DNA of 64,000 nt from Opisthorchis felineus (taxonomy: Eukaryota; Platyhelminthes; Trematoda; Opisthorchiida; Opisthorchiidae). The stretch lies in assembly GCA_004794785.1 (NCBI GenBank), contig SJOL01009422.1, positions 651,162 to 715,161 of the forward strand. The letters run 5' to 3'. Shown piece by piece: positions 1 to 11,964 of this stretch. The notes below the pieces were generated by a model. The model was not told the origin of the DNA, did not search any database, and saw only the letters and a program-made list of their open reading frames with translations. Numbering within the stretch: the stretch's first letter is position 1; each line of letters opens with the position of its first letter. The translations under genes were made by a program, and so were the position numbers.

Positions 1-3000
1 ATGAGGAGCCCAGTGGTGGTGGACTATTGAGGTTATTTCAGCGACCGTAACGGCTTATCATGGGTGTGTTTCGTCAAGGATGTGAAAATTCCACTAAAGA
101 AACCGCGCTCCTTCGAATTTCCCACAGCAAAGCCGTGATATCTCAAAACAATCGAGATTTGATGCTCACTTTTCATCTAAGATGCACCAGTATGAGGTTG
201 GTAGAAAATTATCATCCGAAGCAATGCACGAAGATGCCATTTCTGATGGATCGTATGATTCCGCGTGACTACGGCGGCAGCCAAACTGGGCACGGCATAA
301 CTGATTGAATATGCTTTCAGCCTGCTAAATCTAGTCAGAAAATTAGTATCGAAATTTCTTAGATATTGTGAGTGTTGGAACATTTGAGCAGTTTCGATTT
401 GACTTCCGCCCTTTGATAGAAGTCAACCTTTGCCGAAAAAGCGAGGAGCAATCTACAGCCATTTGATCCTTGTTTCGAATCGTCCACAATGCGTCGAGTT
501 GCCGAGTGAAGCACTGTGAGATGCTGGAATACAATATATTGTCGCTACTCCGCACTTGAGTTTCAACTCTATCGCTGCCACTAGGATCTACTTAAGTCTA
601 CCTCATCAGCTGTCCTTTGTGCTCATTCGTGCGCCCGGAATGGGTGTCTTTGTTGCATTACTTTGACCTTCTAACTCAATAAAGTGGACAGAGGAAAAAC
701 CTATACTACTTTTACCGAGAATGTCAAGCTCCTAATTGCGTATTACGTGATATCCACATTGATAAAAATCCATTGACCTAACAGTTGGCGACTAAATCTC
801 AGAAGCATGAAAGACAAAACAGAGTTTACGAATCGAACGAAATTAATTTACTTTGAACTACCAGGACATTGATACCATGAGTATTCGACCTAATTAATAT
901 GTACAAGAACAATTCAACACTGGAATTCATGGTTGCTTCGTTTAAATTAGTAGAAAACGTGCGGAGCGTTATTCCTTATTACGTTTTAGAGAAACCGAAG
1001 TCCGCCTCCTTTTCGTTGCATTTTAGAAATCCGAGTTCCAAAGCTCAAGTATAAGCTATCCCAAGAGCTGGAATTAAATCCTGTCATTTACACCTTCATG
1101 TGGACTAAGAAAAACCATCCGTCTAGGACGTAAAAGTTGGTGTCGTAGAACCAAGAGTGATGTGAATATGAGCACTCAAACAATTGAAACCAAGTTAAGC
1201 AGCCCAAAATCAATCAAAATCGGCGGTCTTCTGAGCTCCTGTGCATCCGAATCGGCATAAATTGCTGATCAATGCAGAAAGCTTTCGCTAGATTTGTGTA
1301 ACTCACTATTAGTTATTCAAAATAGTCAATGGTCAAAATGTTTCAGAGCGCTAAATAGCCGCTTTGTTTTGTCAATATTGTTTCATTCAATCAGTATTTT
1401 CGCAGCAACACGATGGATGCGCTTTCAATAGGTGCGCATAAGCAGCCAACTAACGACATCGGCCTCCCGGAATTCATATTGAACTAGAGTCTTATCACAA
1501 TCCTATTTCGACCTCGTGTTATCGCAGTAGTTTGCAGCTACTTATCAACTTAGCAGGCGTTCACATAAGCTTATTGATTGCCATGAGGTTTAGCAATCAG
1601 CAGATTAATTTTCATGGTTTGTAATGCCAAAACGCACGCTAATTTTCTGGTGATAAACCTCCGTTTACCGTGGCTAAAATCACCATCTACCTTGTTTGAG
1701 AGGACTTATATCCCTTCGGAAAAATTCGTCATAGATCTACCTTACTAACTCTACAAAACAGCACCTTATATTTTTCTGAGTTTATTTATTAGGCGATTAA
1801 TGAAACAGTTAAGCTGACGGGTACGAATAGTCGCGAAATTGTTTCACATTCCGCTAAACCTCTCGTAGGGGTTGTCAATTCACGACAGGCTAGAAATTCA
1901 CCAATTAACCGGATCTAAGCCAGCACCACTAACGAACAATAACGTATTAACACAAGTGTGCGCGATAAATGCCATGTCGTGACTCACACCCGATCTTGTT
2001 CTAACCCACCGTAAACAACGGGTTGCAAACAACGTATTACCATAGATTTTTTATTTATTGAGGGCAGCTGACCTCAATGCCCTATGTGTAAACCTGGTTC
2101 CTATGGGAGCTCGAGTCTGCACAAAGGACCGTGACATAATCTGACTAAAATAAATCATTGAAAGAGCACATGTACGATAGGAATAGTACGATTTGGACGT
2201 CAACTAGAGGGTAGAAGAATCCATTTGAAGTGAATTCTGCCGACGTGAAAATTTCACACTAATAAAACCATTGGATTGAACATTACTCTGTCCAAACTCT
2301 CGAAAAAAAATTTAATGGAGGAACACGTGCACTCGTTTTTTGAGAAGACTGTTTAACAGAGCACATTTTTCCTCTACTGCAATCAATAGTTATGGGCAAC
2401 AAATTGTAGCATTACTCTTATTTAAAGTCCGTGAAGCCTGACAGTAGAACATTTACTAACCAGTTTGTTGTGCGCAACCATATTTTACGTCACTTAATTG
2501 AAATCAATTTTGCTGGACCGTTAGTAAGGACGTTTATTTGTATGTCATAAACACCTATACGGTATATAGTTTACTAAACATCCGGGGCACCAAAGGCAGT
2601 CCTTTAAAGAAGCCATTATAGGCTTACGAATATGCCAGTGATTGAAGGGCCACAAAACACTTTACAACGCTTTGAATGCTATACATAGAAGCTGAAATAT
2701 TCAATCGATTTTCGTGGTTCTAGGCCAGTATCCATAAATCGATTTTGTGGCGCTCTCAAAACTATGCTGCCTTATCAAACTAGTTTCCGATGTTTGCGTC
2801 TGTCGAACGTTTAGTCCGTACAGTTTTGTCACAGGTCGTAAGATGCTCTTTGCTCACCTTATGGAATAACGAGTAATCCGCATGGTAATCTACAAAACTC
2901 ACGTTTCTTGCACATAACTATGAAGCATAGATATCGAAGGAACGCATGTTGGGCGGCAATAAATATTTCAAGATCACAAAACATGAATGAGTATTCAGCA

Positions 3001-4912
3001 AAATAAATTCTGCTTTTTTGCCGGGCCATTGACCACGCATGGATGTTTGCCGATGGGGGACGTGTGGTGCAAACCACGCTGTCCGCCTCAGAGCAATGCA
3101 CTAATGTAAACACCTCTATTGGTGAAGCAACGTTCGCAAAAAATTACCAAGCGGTGCCCAAAAATATGGATTAATCCACAGCAAGGCGAATTATTAGACG
3201 GGTGCTAACGGAGTTTTTTTATTGTGGTGGTTGTTTCTGAACCCAAGATTTTGGAGTACCAAGTGAAGGTGCCTGTCAGGCAGGGGCACTGAGTGAACTT
3301 GTGTGGGGCAAATTGGAATCATCTTGCAAATACGCAAGCTGAAGCCAGTGCATGCGGTGTTCAGTTAGAGTAAGGCATCATCTGTTCACAGAGGCAGCGG
3401 GAGACAGATGTTGCCTTGGCATGAAGCATTCACTTGTGACATTCGTATCCGACGTGAATTCATTGATACACATACCTGGTTCCATGTTGAAAAGCCTGTA
3501 AATTACCCTCAGTGAAGTTGGAAAGAGCGCATCTTCGGGGACACTTGGGCTAGCTGGTGGGATTGTCTTACACCTCCTTTGCTGTCATTTTTTCCACTGC
3601 TAGTCAGCTAAATTTTCTCACGACAGTCTGGACACAAAATGAACATTACCGATGCATCAGCAATCTCCTTATGTCTACCGAAATAACCACGTTACTAATG
3701 GTCTTTGTGAACATCACCGTAAACCAACTGGAAGGAAGGACCTAGTCATTTCCCCACGTTATCTTCTTTCTCATGCTCGTTGCAGGGACAGAGAAGTGTG
3801 CTTACGATGGCAACTTAATGGAGGAAGCCCTTCTTCTAGATAAGGTGAAGCGACTGATTTGTAACCATGGCGACGAAGTAGCGTGTTCAAAGATGATCTG
3901 GTGAATGACCCATCCTCGTTTATTATCATACCATTGGTAGCATTGTTATTTAAACTCCGAAAGTCTGACATAGGAGGCAACCGTACTACCACTTCCAGCG
4001 CAACATGGATACATCCGAATTCTCAAGAATTCTCAAGTAGATAAACCAGTTCGGACTTGCTCAAAGCGATTATTCCCTCAACCGAAGCGACTGCTTGAAC
4101 AGGACGACCAATGTTCAGCTAAATGAGACGTGACAACAACTTGTACAGATATGTAAATACACCCGATAAATTAAAAAGTTCGCATTTCTCTAGTCCCTAT
4201 TGTGTTTCGTTTCCGAAACGTCTTGACAAGCTTGTAAGCCGATAGACAGAAACATAACAATTTCTGGGTCATCACTCGAGGCAAATTGGTTACAACATTT
4301 CAGCATTTCACCTGCTCAAGCATGACGATTCAGGTGTTTTTAGCTAGCAATACTAGCAGGCATGTAAAGAATTTAACTAGCATATGTGTTCAGATCCCTG
4401 CATGGCCAAGAATGGGTACTGCTACTGAGTCCCAGTAAGAGCGATACCGGAGTCCAGTGAGTGCCTTCTGCTGTGTGGACCAGGAGAATGGCGTTAGAGC
4501 TGAATTAGAACGCATGGATGATTCAAACCCTACTCGAGAGCCGATCGCACTGTCGACCAGCCACTCATGGCCAACCTGATGTTACGCTTTTAAGTTACCC
4601 TTGAAAATAGTAAGACGCGCATTGTTGATGTTTATCGGCAAGCGTGAAGCGGGGGAGCAGTGCTTCTCAGATTTTCGTCATAGAAAAGCCTCACTTGCGT
4701 GACAAAGTCTCAAATAAAATATCTATATTTTCTTATAATATCAACAAATAGCTGACTCGTTGAGTTGAATGCTGACCGACTGAAGCTGTGATGGGGTGAA
4801 AATGAACAAGTTCTGGATCCCCTCGTTTGCTGGTTACTGACGTGGTCCTGATAAGCTTAAGAATATATTTCCGTACATCAGGATAGTGCAAACCGGACTA
4901 ACTGAGCGCCTT

Positions 4913-4982
4913 AACTCAGACTAGCAGTAAGGTCCAACGGTAATATTTCAGAAGTACCGCAGTTCAAATTCCAGCGCCTATG
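4913..4982 (+). repeat. tRNA-like (SINE-head-like) sequence in copy A
   Basis: A B-box-like GTTCAAATTCC (about 4,962-4,972) follows an A-box-like stretch beginning at CTCAG (about 4,922). The same segment is present in copy B at about 39,093-39,162, so it predates the A/B split. The acceptor stem does not close, so it is not a functional tRNA. Confidence 0.3.
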
Positions 4983-5466
4983 TCATTTTTAAAGACCTCT
5001 TAAGATTGCATCACGTTAAAGACTTTGCGTTGTAAGCGAGAGGTTCACTTGTACAACGTTTCTATGGAACTCACTCACTGCTGGAAATTTCTAGCTTGTA
5101 ATACGGAACCAATTTTTTCTGAATATGATTGCAGTAGCTCACAGTGTCTCGACGCCACAGATGCAAAACTAATTCTATGGAGGCGAGGCAGTTTTCTCAG
5201 GAACTCCTTGAAGATACAACGAAGCATTGTTTCGCACCTTTCGCTTTTCCTGAGAATATGCTGAGAGTTTCCTGCGAAAACGCTGCCTGTACGCATTTCA
5301 AAGTGAACAATTCTGTCTCTTTATATTTTGCACCAAAAAGCAGTTGGAAAGTTAACTTATAGCTTACAAACTCTTTCATTTTTTCGGCGAAAAAAGTGCC
5401 GGTGCAAAACTCGTGGTGAGAAAAAAGCAGCTTGGAGGAAAATCGACAGAGGACTACTCAGCAGGA

Positions 5467-5967
5467 TTACGACGCAGCAAACGACGTAATCTCAAACAGA
5501 CAAAATTTCGTCCCTCCACACCAGTGATACTGCCAGAGTAACCTATTCCTTTTCGCAAATGCTACCCCCGTACTCGCCGCTGGCAATGGAAATTTGAGCT
5601 GACAACATCCATGGTCATGCGCGTTTCGCCTGCAGATTTCAACAGCTAACTGGTCTGATCTCATTCCATCGCTCTGTCTAGTATTGCACACTCGCGCAAG
5701 CATAGGTTGGGTACCTTTTTCACTCACATCTACATCTCTCGGGGTTCCGGTCATACATCCCAAGACCCCTGCCCGGTCATTGCGTAGGGCGCACAGGATC
5801 AACTGGGGTTCATCTCGCAGCTGACCGCGGATACGTATGCCGCATGTACAGTAGTAGGTAGCTGGAAAGTACTTGTAATGATATTTGCTAAGACAACTGT
5901 CTGTTCCATGATATCGTGTTAACCCCGCGTTACCGAGCTTACAGAGAGCTTGGTGGTTGCACATCAA
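5467..5967 (-). other. Uninterrupted 166-codon ORF within repeat copy A, function unknown
   Basis: The ORF is Cys- and His-rich and resembles no domain I recognise. Its codons from the internal Met at 5,703 downward align in frame with 39,831-40,031 (-) in copy B: I count about 26 identical residues in 52, including a shared AHDHGC/THDHGC block and an AKR block. The frame is broken upstream in copy B. This could be a decayed coding segment of the ancestral repeat, or simply homologous non-coding DNA that happens to stay open. There is no signal peptide, no obvious splice context and no start-site support. Confidence 0.25.
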
Positions 5968-8449
5968 GCCCAGTGGTGCTAGTCTTGACCGCGTGTAGCT
6001 ACACGATTACCTTGGAAAGCACCGACAATGTCTAGACAGTCTGGAGGCAATACTAACCGTGAAGCCCTTGAAAATCCAGCTCTAGAATGCTGCATCTAAC
6101 AGCGCCAGAGTGCCACTGGGTACATAACTGGAAGTGAAAGCAACCATCCGAGGCCAATGTTCCCAGAAAAAAAACAAATACAACAATGAGCACTCTTTGG
6201 CGATGTCCTCTTTGCGTTAAATTCTCACAAAGAAAGAAAAGCGGAAAGAACTTCGAGCAATTTGTTACTCTCCCATTTCTACCCCACCCGAAACACCGGA
6301 GAGATCTCAGTTTGGCAAAATGGCCTTTACAGATATCAAGCTCACGGTTAAAGATCACCCTCTACAAGCGCGAAACAATTATAGCCTTGATAAGAAAGGC
6401 CAATTATTATGTTTATAAAGGCATATTGAGCACAGAACTGCATCGAAACGCACAAGGTTCTATCCAACCGTAGCAGACGCAGCAGCTAGCAATTACAATT
6501 GCGTTAAACATGCCAAAGAGCCCTTTCGGAATGCGGACAGGTCATTTTCTTGGCATCGCAGCAGAGGTAGCTTGCAGTGCATAGAATACTAATTGAACTT
6601 CAGACAGATAGCACTGAATCTTATCGCTCTTTTCTCGGTAATCCTCACATGAGTGACGTAAGGGCTATCTTGTACTTCGGGAAGCGGCCTTCTATAGCTC
6701 TTTCCGTTGCCCGACACATCTGCCTCAAACACGGAGCACAACAATGTCGTCTGGTCCAGCCGCCTTGTCCTTGTTGGTAGCAATGATATTTCCATATCTG
6801 CCAACCTATCCTCAATGACGCTGATTTTGGAGCACTTGGCTGTGAAGCGGCAGTCTTCAGTGGGACCATTAAGTTGTTTACTCCCTCCGTCACAGTGCTT
6901 TCACCGTCCTCTACGCTACCACGTTCCCACGAACACCCCACCGCAACACCAACTGAAATTACTTAGGGTTTTACAGCCTTGCGGCCGCAATTTTCTCTAG
7001 TTTCGGACATGTTCACTCCAAATCCAAAGGATGACTTCCGCTGCAAACCTCTTGTGCCTCTCGGCGCAGCTGAGCCCTTGATGAAGTAAATCCTCACTGA
7101 GACGGATTTCGGGTTCACTTCGGCCAATTAAACCAACCCGCCAACCGCAAAGCGTAACTCCCACATCGTCGGGCAAAAAGGTCCCCGCGTATTGTATTCC
7201 GCGGTCCGAAGAAACAGCCCTGTCCCCAACCCAAGCTCTTGCATACCGTTGGTGGGCAAAGCCTTCCCCCCCTAAGTATGCTATACAAAGGAACCTAAAC
7301 TCCACCCGAGGCCTCTCTGAAGCTCCTCGCATTAGATCCCGCCTGCCATCTTCCTCCGCCCAAGTGGCACGCAGTCGCCCATCCACGGCATGCTTTTTAC
7401 CACCAAACTACCCGCCAAGTCTGTCCTACATCTCGCACGCCTCCATCATCCATCCTTCCTACTGCCACCAACATCCAGAGCTTGCTCATGTCCTACAACT
7501 GCCAACTACGTGCCCTTCAACCGCTTATATTGTCGAAGCCGATCCTCGCAGCTGATTACCATCTTGGTTCAATCTGACACATGATCAACAGCCGACTACA
7601 TCCATCCACCACTCAATCAAACGATACTTCGCTTCTCCAGTTGTACAAATCAAGGCACTTATACCCTTGTAGACCGTTTTCGTCCATTCCTGTGGGTTAG
7701 ACTCCTCGTTATATTCCACAAACGAAAACTCACTTGCGAGCGCTTGCAGTGACGGTACCAGTATCACAAAATTGTCGAGCTAGCAGAACCCACTATTTCC
7801 AAGTCTTCTTAGTCACCAGGCGTTGTGTGGGTCAAGATTCAGTAGGTAGCAGGCCGACACTACGACGTAGCTCTGTGTGAATCTACTCACGGAAGCGAGT
7901 TCTGAGTTCGCACACATGGTAACACTCTCATTTCCCAAGTGCATATAACCCTGATGATTCATGAGCCTGCTAGAAAGCGACCAATGCCCGTTGCAGACAA
8001 TCTCAGGCCAATAACTGTCCTTTCAAACCCTACAAAACCGTACATATATCGTTCAACAAACCAGCAGAATATCTTGATGTTACAGTCACTAACAGAACTT
8101 CACACAATATAAGCTTTTGGACACCCCAAAGAGCTGGGGGTCTGAGTCAAACCTGTAGTTTGGTGTGAATTCTTTCTTGAAAATGTCAGAAACGGTCATT
8201 TTCCCTTGACACTTTCCTCTCCATAAAACTACGCGATGCTGGCAACCTTGTTTCTAGTTCATCCGTTCGCCATACAACGCAATACATTTGTTCGGATCTC
8301 CTGAATGAAGCTCAATAGACACCTGATTTAGAACGTCTGGAGGAGTCTGCAAGTTCTCTAAACTCCCTTTGTGCTATGACTTGCTGATGGTAGTGCAACC
8401 TCTGCGTCGGTCTTTGGCTTCCTGTTCCGCCCAGTATGTTATATCGAAA

Positions 8450-9165
8450 GGCACGGTAACCTGATACAGCCATTTATGGACAAAAAGGAAGATTACCACG
8501 GCCGGATTTATAGGTGTATCACAGAATATTGCAGAACAATGTATCGACTAAAAGTGGAACAAAATGATCCAAGTTCCAGTCGCGTGCTCCCAGCAAGTAG
8601 GCCGACAAACACTTTGACGATCCACAAGGCCAAGCATAATAGAGTAAACCCGTATATGGCAGCTGTCAACCTGATTATGTTTGATGACGTGGATAGAGGT
8701 GTGAACAGTCAGGTGTAAAGAACGCTCCCTACTATTACGTAAGATGAACAAACATAAAAATTCGCATGATATAAATTACAGTTCTACTGGTGAGAATGGG
8801 GGCTAAGTTGTTCATTGGGTTTCTCAAACCTGGTAAAATCGCGGCTGTTCATAAGTGTGTTCCGTTGATTAACGGTTACCTATTTGACGGGGTAGTAAAA
8901 CGCCGTTTCCAAATGTTATTCATATTCCAGTCATTTCCCTCAATGAGAGCAATGGGACATTCAAAATAGAGTCATTGGTGAAACTTATCTAGATGACGTA
9001 ACTATACAATGAGATTACGAAACACATGTTTTGTAAGTGTTCTCCAATTCATACAGCATACAAGGGATAGTCGTCTGCTATCATTTCCCCTGATTCTTCT
9101 TGCCCGTCGTACCGCCTATTGTTCGTTTCATTGACGTCGCTCATTTTGAACATTTTACTCTTGTC
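8450..9165. other. No gene recognised
   Basis: Short ORFs at 8,476-8,718 (+) and 8,548-8,751 (-) overlap each other and resemble nothing. Homology to copy B is lost near 8,400. Confidence 0.5.
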
Positions 9166-9237
9166 GCTTGGGATAGCTCAGCGGCTACGACACGAGGATA
9201 CTGACGGAAAGGTTTGCAGTTCGAAGGCAACCCTAGC
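9166..9237 (+). repeat. tRNA-like sequence, probable SINE head or tRNA pseudogene
   Basis: The 72-nt span has an excellent A-box (TAGCTCAGCGG, 9,174-9,184) and B-box (GTTCGAAGG, 9,219-9,227), which together form a type II Pol III promoter. The ends pair as an acceptor stem with six of seven base pairs (GCTTGGG with CCCTAGC), and the T arm pairs four of five. No anticodon stem can be drawn, so this is a decayed tRNA or the head of a tRNA-derived SINE rather than a working tRNA gene. Confidence 0.5.
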
Positions 9238-10544
9238 TTTTCAATTGCTACTGTCTAGCTTTTGGTCAACCTGACAGTATTTGAGCCCTCTTACTTCTTT
9301 CGAGTTGTATGGCACAGTGTACCGAAATTGTGCCACAGCTGAGTGATTATTATTACTATCCTCATTTCGCAACAGTCATTCTGGTTGGTGCACAATAAGG
9401 GGGGCTGCCCTGGGCTAAAGTTTTGCATTTAGTGACACTCAACAATGCATGTCTAAGGCCATGCCAATATTTGAATGGAACATTTGACATGTAAGGCGGA
9501 CGTCACCACTAGTTCACCTGCACAACTGAATTACCACGCTCAAGTAAGCAAAAGCCTTCACGGTCAGATGATGCAAATGGCCTTTGCAGCGCCTTGAACG
9601 ACGATCCGGTAATTTCCTGAGTTGAGTCGAACGACTGACCCAGAAGTGAATAGAATGAAGTGTTGTATATGTTTGGTGACCTACAAAGTAAATGATATCA
9701 CCAGCGTGACCGACGGGACAGGATTAACTTACTCATCTCAGGAGACTTCCTCTTCATGAAACCTCCAAGCGCACTTCAGCGTTGCTAATCGGATGTTTCA
9801 ACGAAGACCGGCTAATGCTTTGGAGACACTGGAGGCCACATATTGAGAGTTCTGCTACTTTACTGCTACAGAAGCCACGATTTCGGCCCCAAAATACTAT
9901 GGAGCGTATTGCTCCCGTGTATAGCCTGCCCCTACCACGCAAACGCCACCGAGGTGGATGGTCGGCGAAAGCTATCCTAACCTTTTGATTCGTGCTTCAT
10001 TGACAGGTCATAGACTGTCCACCTGTCAGTCGCTTCTAATCAACACAAGGCTAGGGGAAAGGAAACCTGTGACTTGCGGAGAAACTAATGAGGTGTATAT
10101 AACACACTCATCATACGACACTTCATTTTTCCCAATATTATTTGGGTTACTTGAGGATTGCTTATCCAATATTCTCACCAGACCCAGCTGCAGCTTCGGA
10201 GAAACCGTCGGACAAATACTAACAACACTGGTGCATCCCCTGCGCGTGGAGTCATAATTTCCCATTATTAAAGTGGTATGGATCATACCGCTTCAGGGTA
10301 GATTCTGCCCTTGACAGACAAACTGAAGTCCCACCGGCAACAGAGATGTCGGGGCTGGACAAAGCTGTCCTGGCCATCCCGATTCGAGAAGTAATCTCAT
10401 TTCCATCCAATCCACGGTTAAACATACCGTTGCCCGGCAAATAAATCTATTAACCACATCGATTGCTTTGCACGCCTGAAGCCCAATTTTGTTGCGCGAA
10501 GCCCTGTAGTAGCCCTTTCCGCTTTTTAGGTGTGGACGCATCAT
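9238..10544. other. No gene recognised
   Basis: Overlapping short ORFs occur on both strands (for example 9,958-10,257 + and 10,026-10,286 -), without recognisable domains or codon signal. Confidence 0.5.
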
Positions 10545-10660
10545 GGTGGTTGATCATATGGCTATTGATCTGTTCGCCGAGCCAGCCATCTGATCAACCA
10601 CCAGTAAACACACACGAGCTACCAATATTTCGAGACGCGAACACAACCCAAAACGAGTGA
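10545..10660 (+). repeat. PLE terminal-repeat relic with hairpin
   Basis: A 12-bp perfect inverted repeat, GGTGGTTGATCA (10,545-10,556) and its complement (10,591-10,602), extends inward by one mismatch and six more pairs. The loop contains the PLE terminal-repeat word TTGATCTGTTCGCCGAGC. The sequence then reads into codons for HELPIFRDA, matching the APKLPIFQH that starts the PLE-beta protein near 30.2 kb. This is therefore a fragment of the 5' end of a PLE, cut off at about 10,660. Confidence 0.55.
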
Positions 10661-11923
10661 AGAATGATTAGGAAGTTTACAATGGCTTGTACTATTAGAG
10701 GATATTGAAACAGAAAGAAAAGTGTCTTCCGTGTCCTCATTATCTGTAGGAAAACGCCCCAGCGCTTCCTGACCTCGGGGTTCCAGAGGCTGTCACGGTG
10801 GTTACAAGTAGACTACCCGTAGCAAAGCTTAAGGCAATCGGTGGAAGAGGGAGGTCGTGCGTTCAAAAGTTAGATGTGCGGAAACTAAGTCGGGGCTCTC
10901 TCTATACCGGCATCCGCAAATGATATCGGGTGTATGGTTGGTGAAAGGGATGAAAATTGCAAGGAAAGCCTTCGACCGCCCGGTAGTGCCAGCAGGTTAG
11001 TCGAAATGGAAACCGAGTGCCCACACCGTGAGCAGTGTTTCCACACAGCTTGCATCGGGACCAACAGATCAGAACTCCATCAAACAATTGAAAATGTAGA
11101 AAAGCATTGTCCTGCTCCTCAAGCTTGCAAGTCACGTAAAATAGTTCCAAGCTGTTTTCGAGTAATATAGTTGAGACTGTGAAACAAACTCAGCCAAATA
11201 CACGATGAGATTCGTCAAATAGGTCACCAACATAAAATGGACAAAATGACCAAGGCTTACAAACAGCTCCACCAACAATACTACGCCACATCATTATGTG
11301 ATGCCTCTAACCATGCCAGGGCTGCCGGCACAATTACCGGCCACTCCGAAAATGTCAGAAGCTAACTGAACCATCTCGCACCAACAAATGTGAGCTTTGG
11401 CTGCTCTATGGATATTGCTTGGGATTTTGAGTGACTTCCTCCACGGATCTGCGCGTCAACGAATTTACTCTGGTGTCGTTTGGACCAAAACTGGTACAGA
11501 GAGCGAACCAAACCCCACCGTAACGAAAGCCGGTAGGACAAACGTCCTTCCTCCCCATGCAGTCCCTGAGCGATAGATCCTAACACACGGTCAGCTATCC
11601 GCATGACCGAAGCCTATGGAAACACACGCAGTAGCACATTAGAGCAAAAGGCATCCTCAGGATACGATGACTCACCTACCAATTTCCGCCAAGTACACGG
11701 GAAGCGGGCCACGCATTCTTAGGGTCCCAATGGTTTTCCCTCAGACAGTCAACGAGGTCATCGAGGCCAAGTACAACAACCGCCAATATGATATCCGACT
11801 CCGCTCCATTACAGCAGAATAAGCTTCCAGCCCGAATAACAGCGATTAAAAACACCCAACTTACACCTACTGATTGCCGACCGCGTGGCTGCTGAACTGT
11901 CGGCCGAGCTTGGCAGTCGGCTT
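10661..11923. other. No gene recognised
   Basis: Short ORFs occur at 10,902-11,170 on both strands and at 11,362-11,604 (-); none matches a family I know. The minus ORF at 11,676-12,008 is explained at its amino end by the PLE terminal repeat described next. Confidence 0.45.
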
Positions 11924-11964
11924 GCAAACGTTCAGTCACCAAACGAGGAGGCATCGTCAGCGCA
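11924..11964 (-). ncRNA. Degenerate hammerhead-ribozyme motif of a PLE terminal repeat
   Basis: On the minus strand the core CTGACGA (11,960-11,954) is intact and is followed by the family stem II (TGCCTCC with GGTGAC). The second core box reads TGAACG instead of GAAACG, so G12 and A13 are altered and self-cleavage is unlikely. Downstream sequence continues as the common PLE terminal repeat (GCCAAGCTCGGC). A degenerate TATA-like TGCTTAA lies 47 nt before the core, the spacing seen at the two better copies. Confidence 0.55.

Larger units (their letters stand above)
1..8450. repeat. Segmental repeat, copy A (diverged; partner at 34.4-47.4 kb)
   Basis: This stretch aligns collinearly with about 34,440-47,400. 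Anchor pairs seen by eye are 110/34,460, 510/34,800, 1,150/35,730, 1,870/36,440, 3,860/38,130, 4,930/39,110, 5,640/39,970, 6,975/45,905 and 8,030/47,115. A 25-base block at 2,549-2,573 is identical to 37,141-37,165; elsewhere matched blocks look about 70% identical with many small indels. The homology appears to run off the left window edge. No coding exon is recognised; ORFs inside are short and mostly broken in the partner. It may be an old segmental duplication or two copies of a very large repeat family. I see no transposase or reverse transcriptase in it. Confidence 0.75.

Noticed and set aside
66..75. GTTTCGTC word as a further hammerhead copy
   Set aside because: The second core box and stem II are missing nearby.
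9166..9237. Functional tRNA gene
   Set aside because: Acceptor and T stems pair, but no anticodon stem forms, and the D stem is imperfect.
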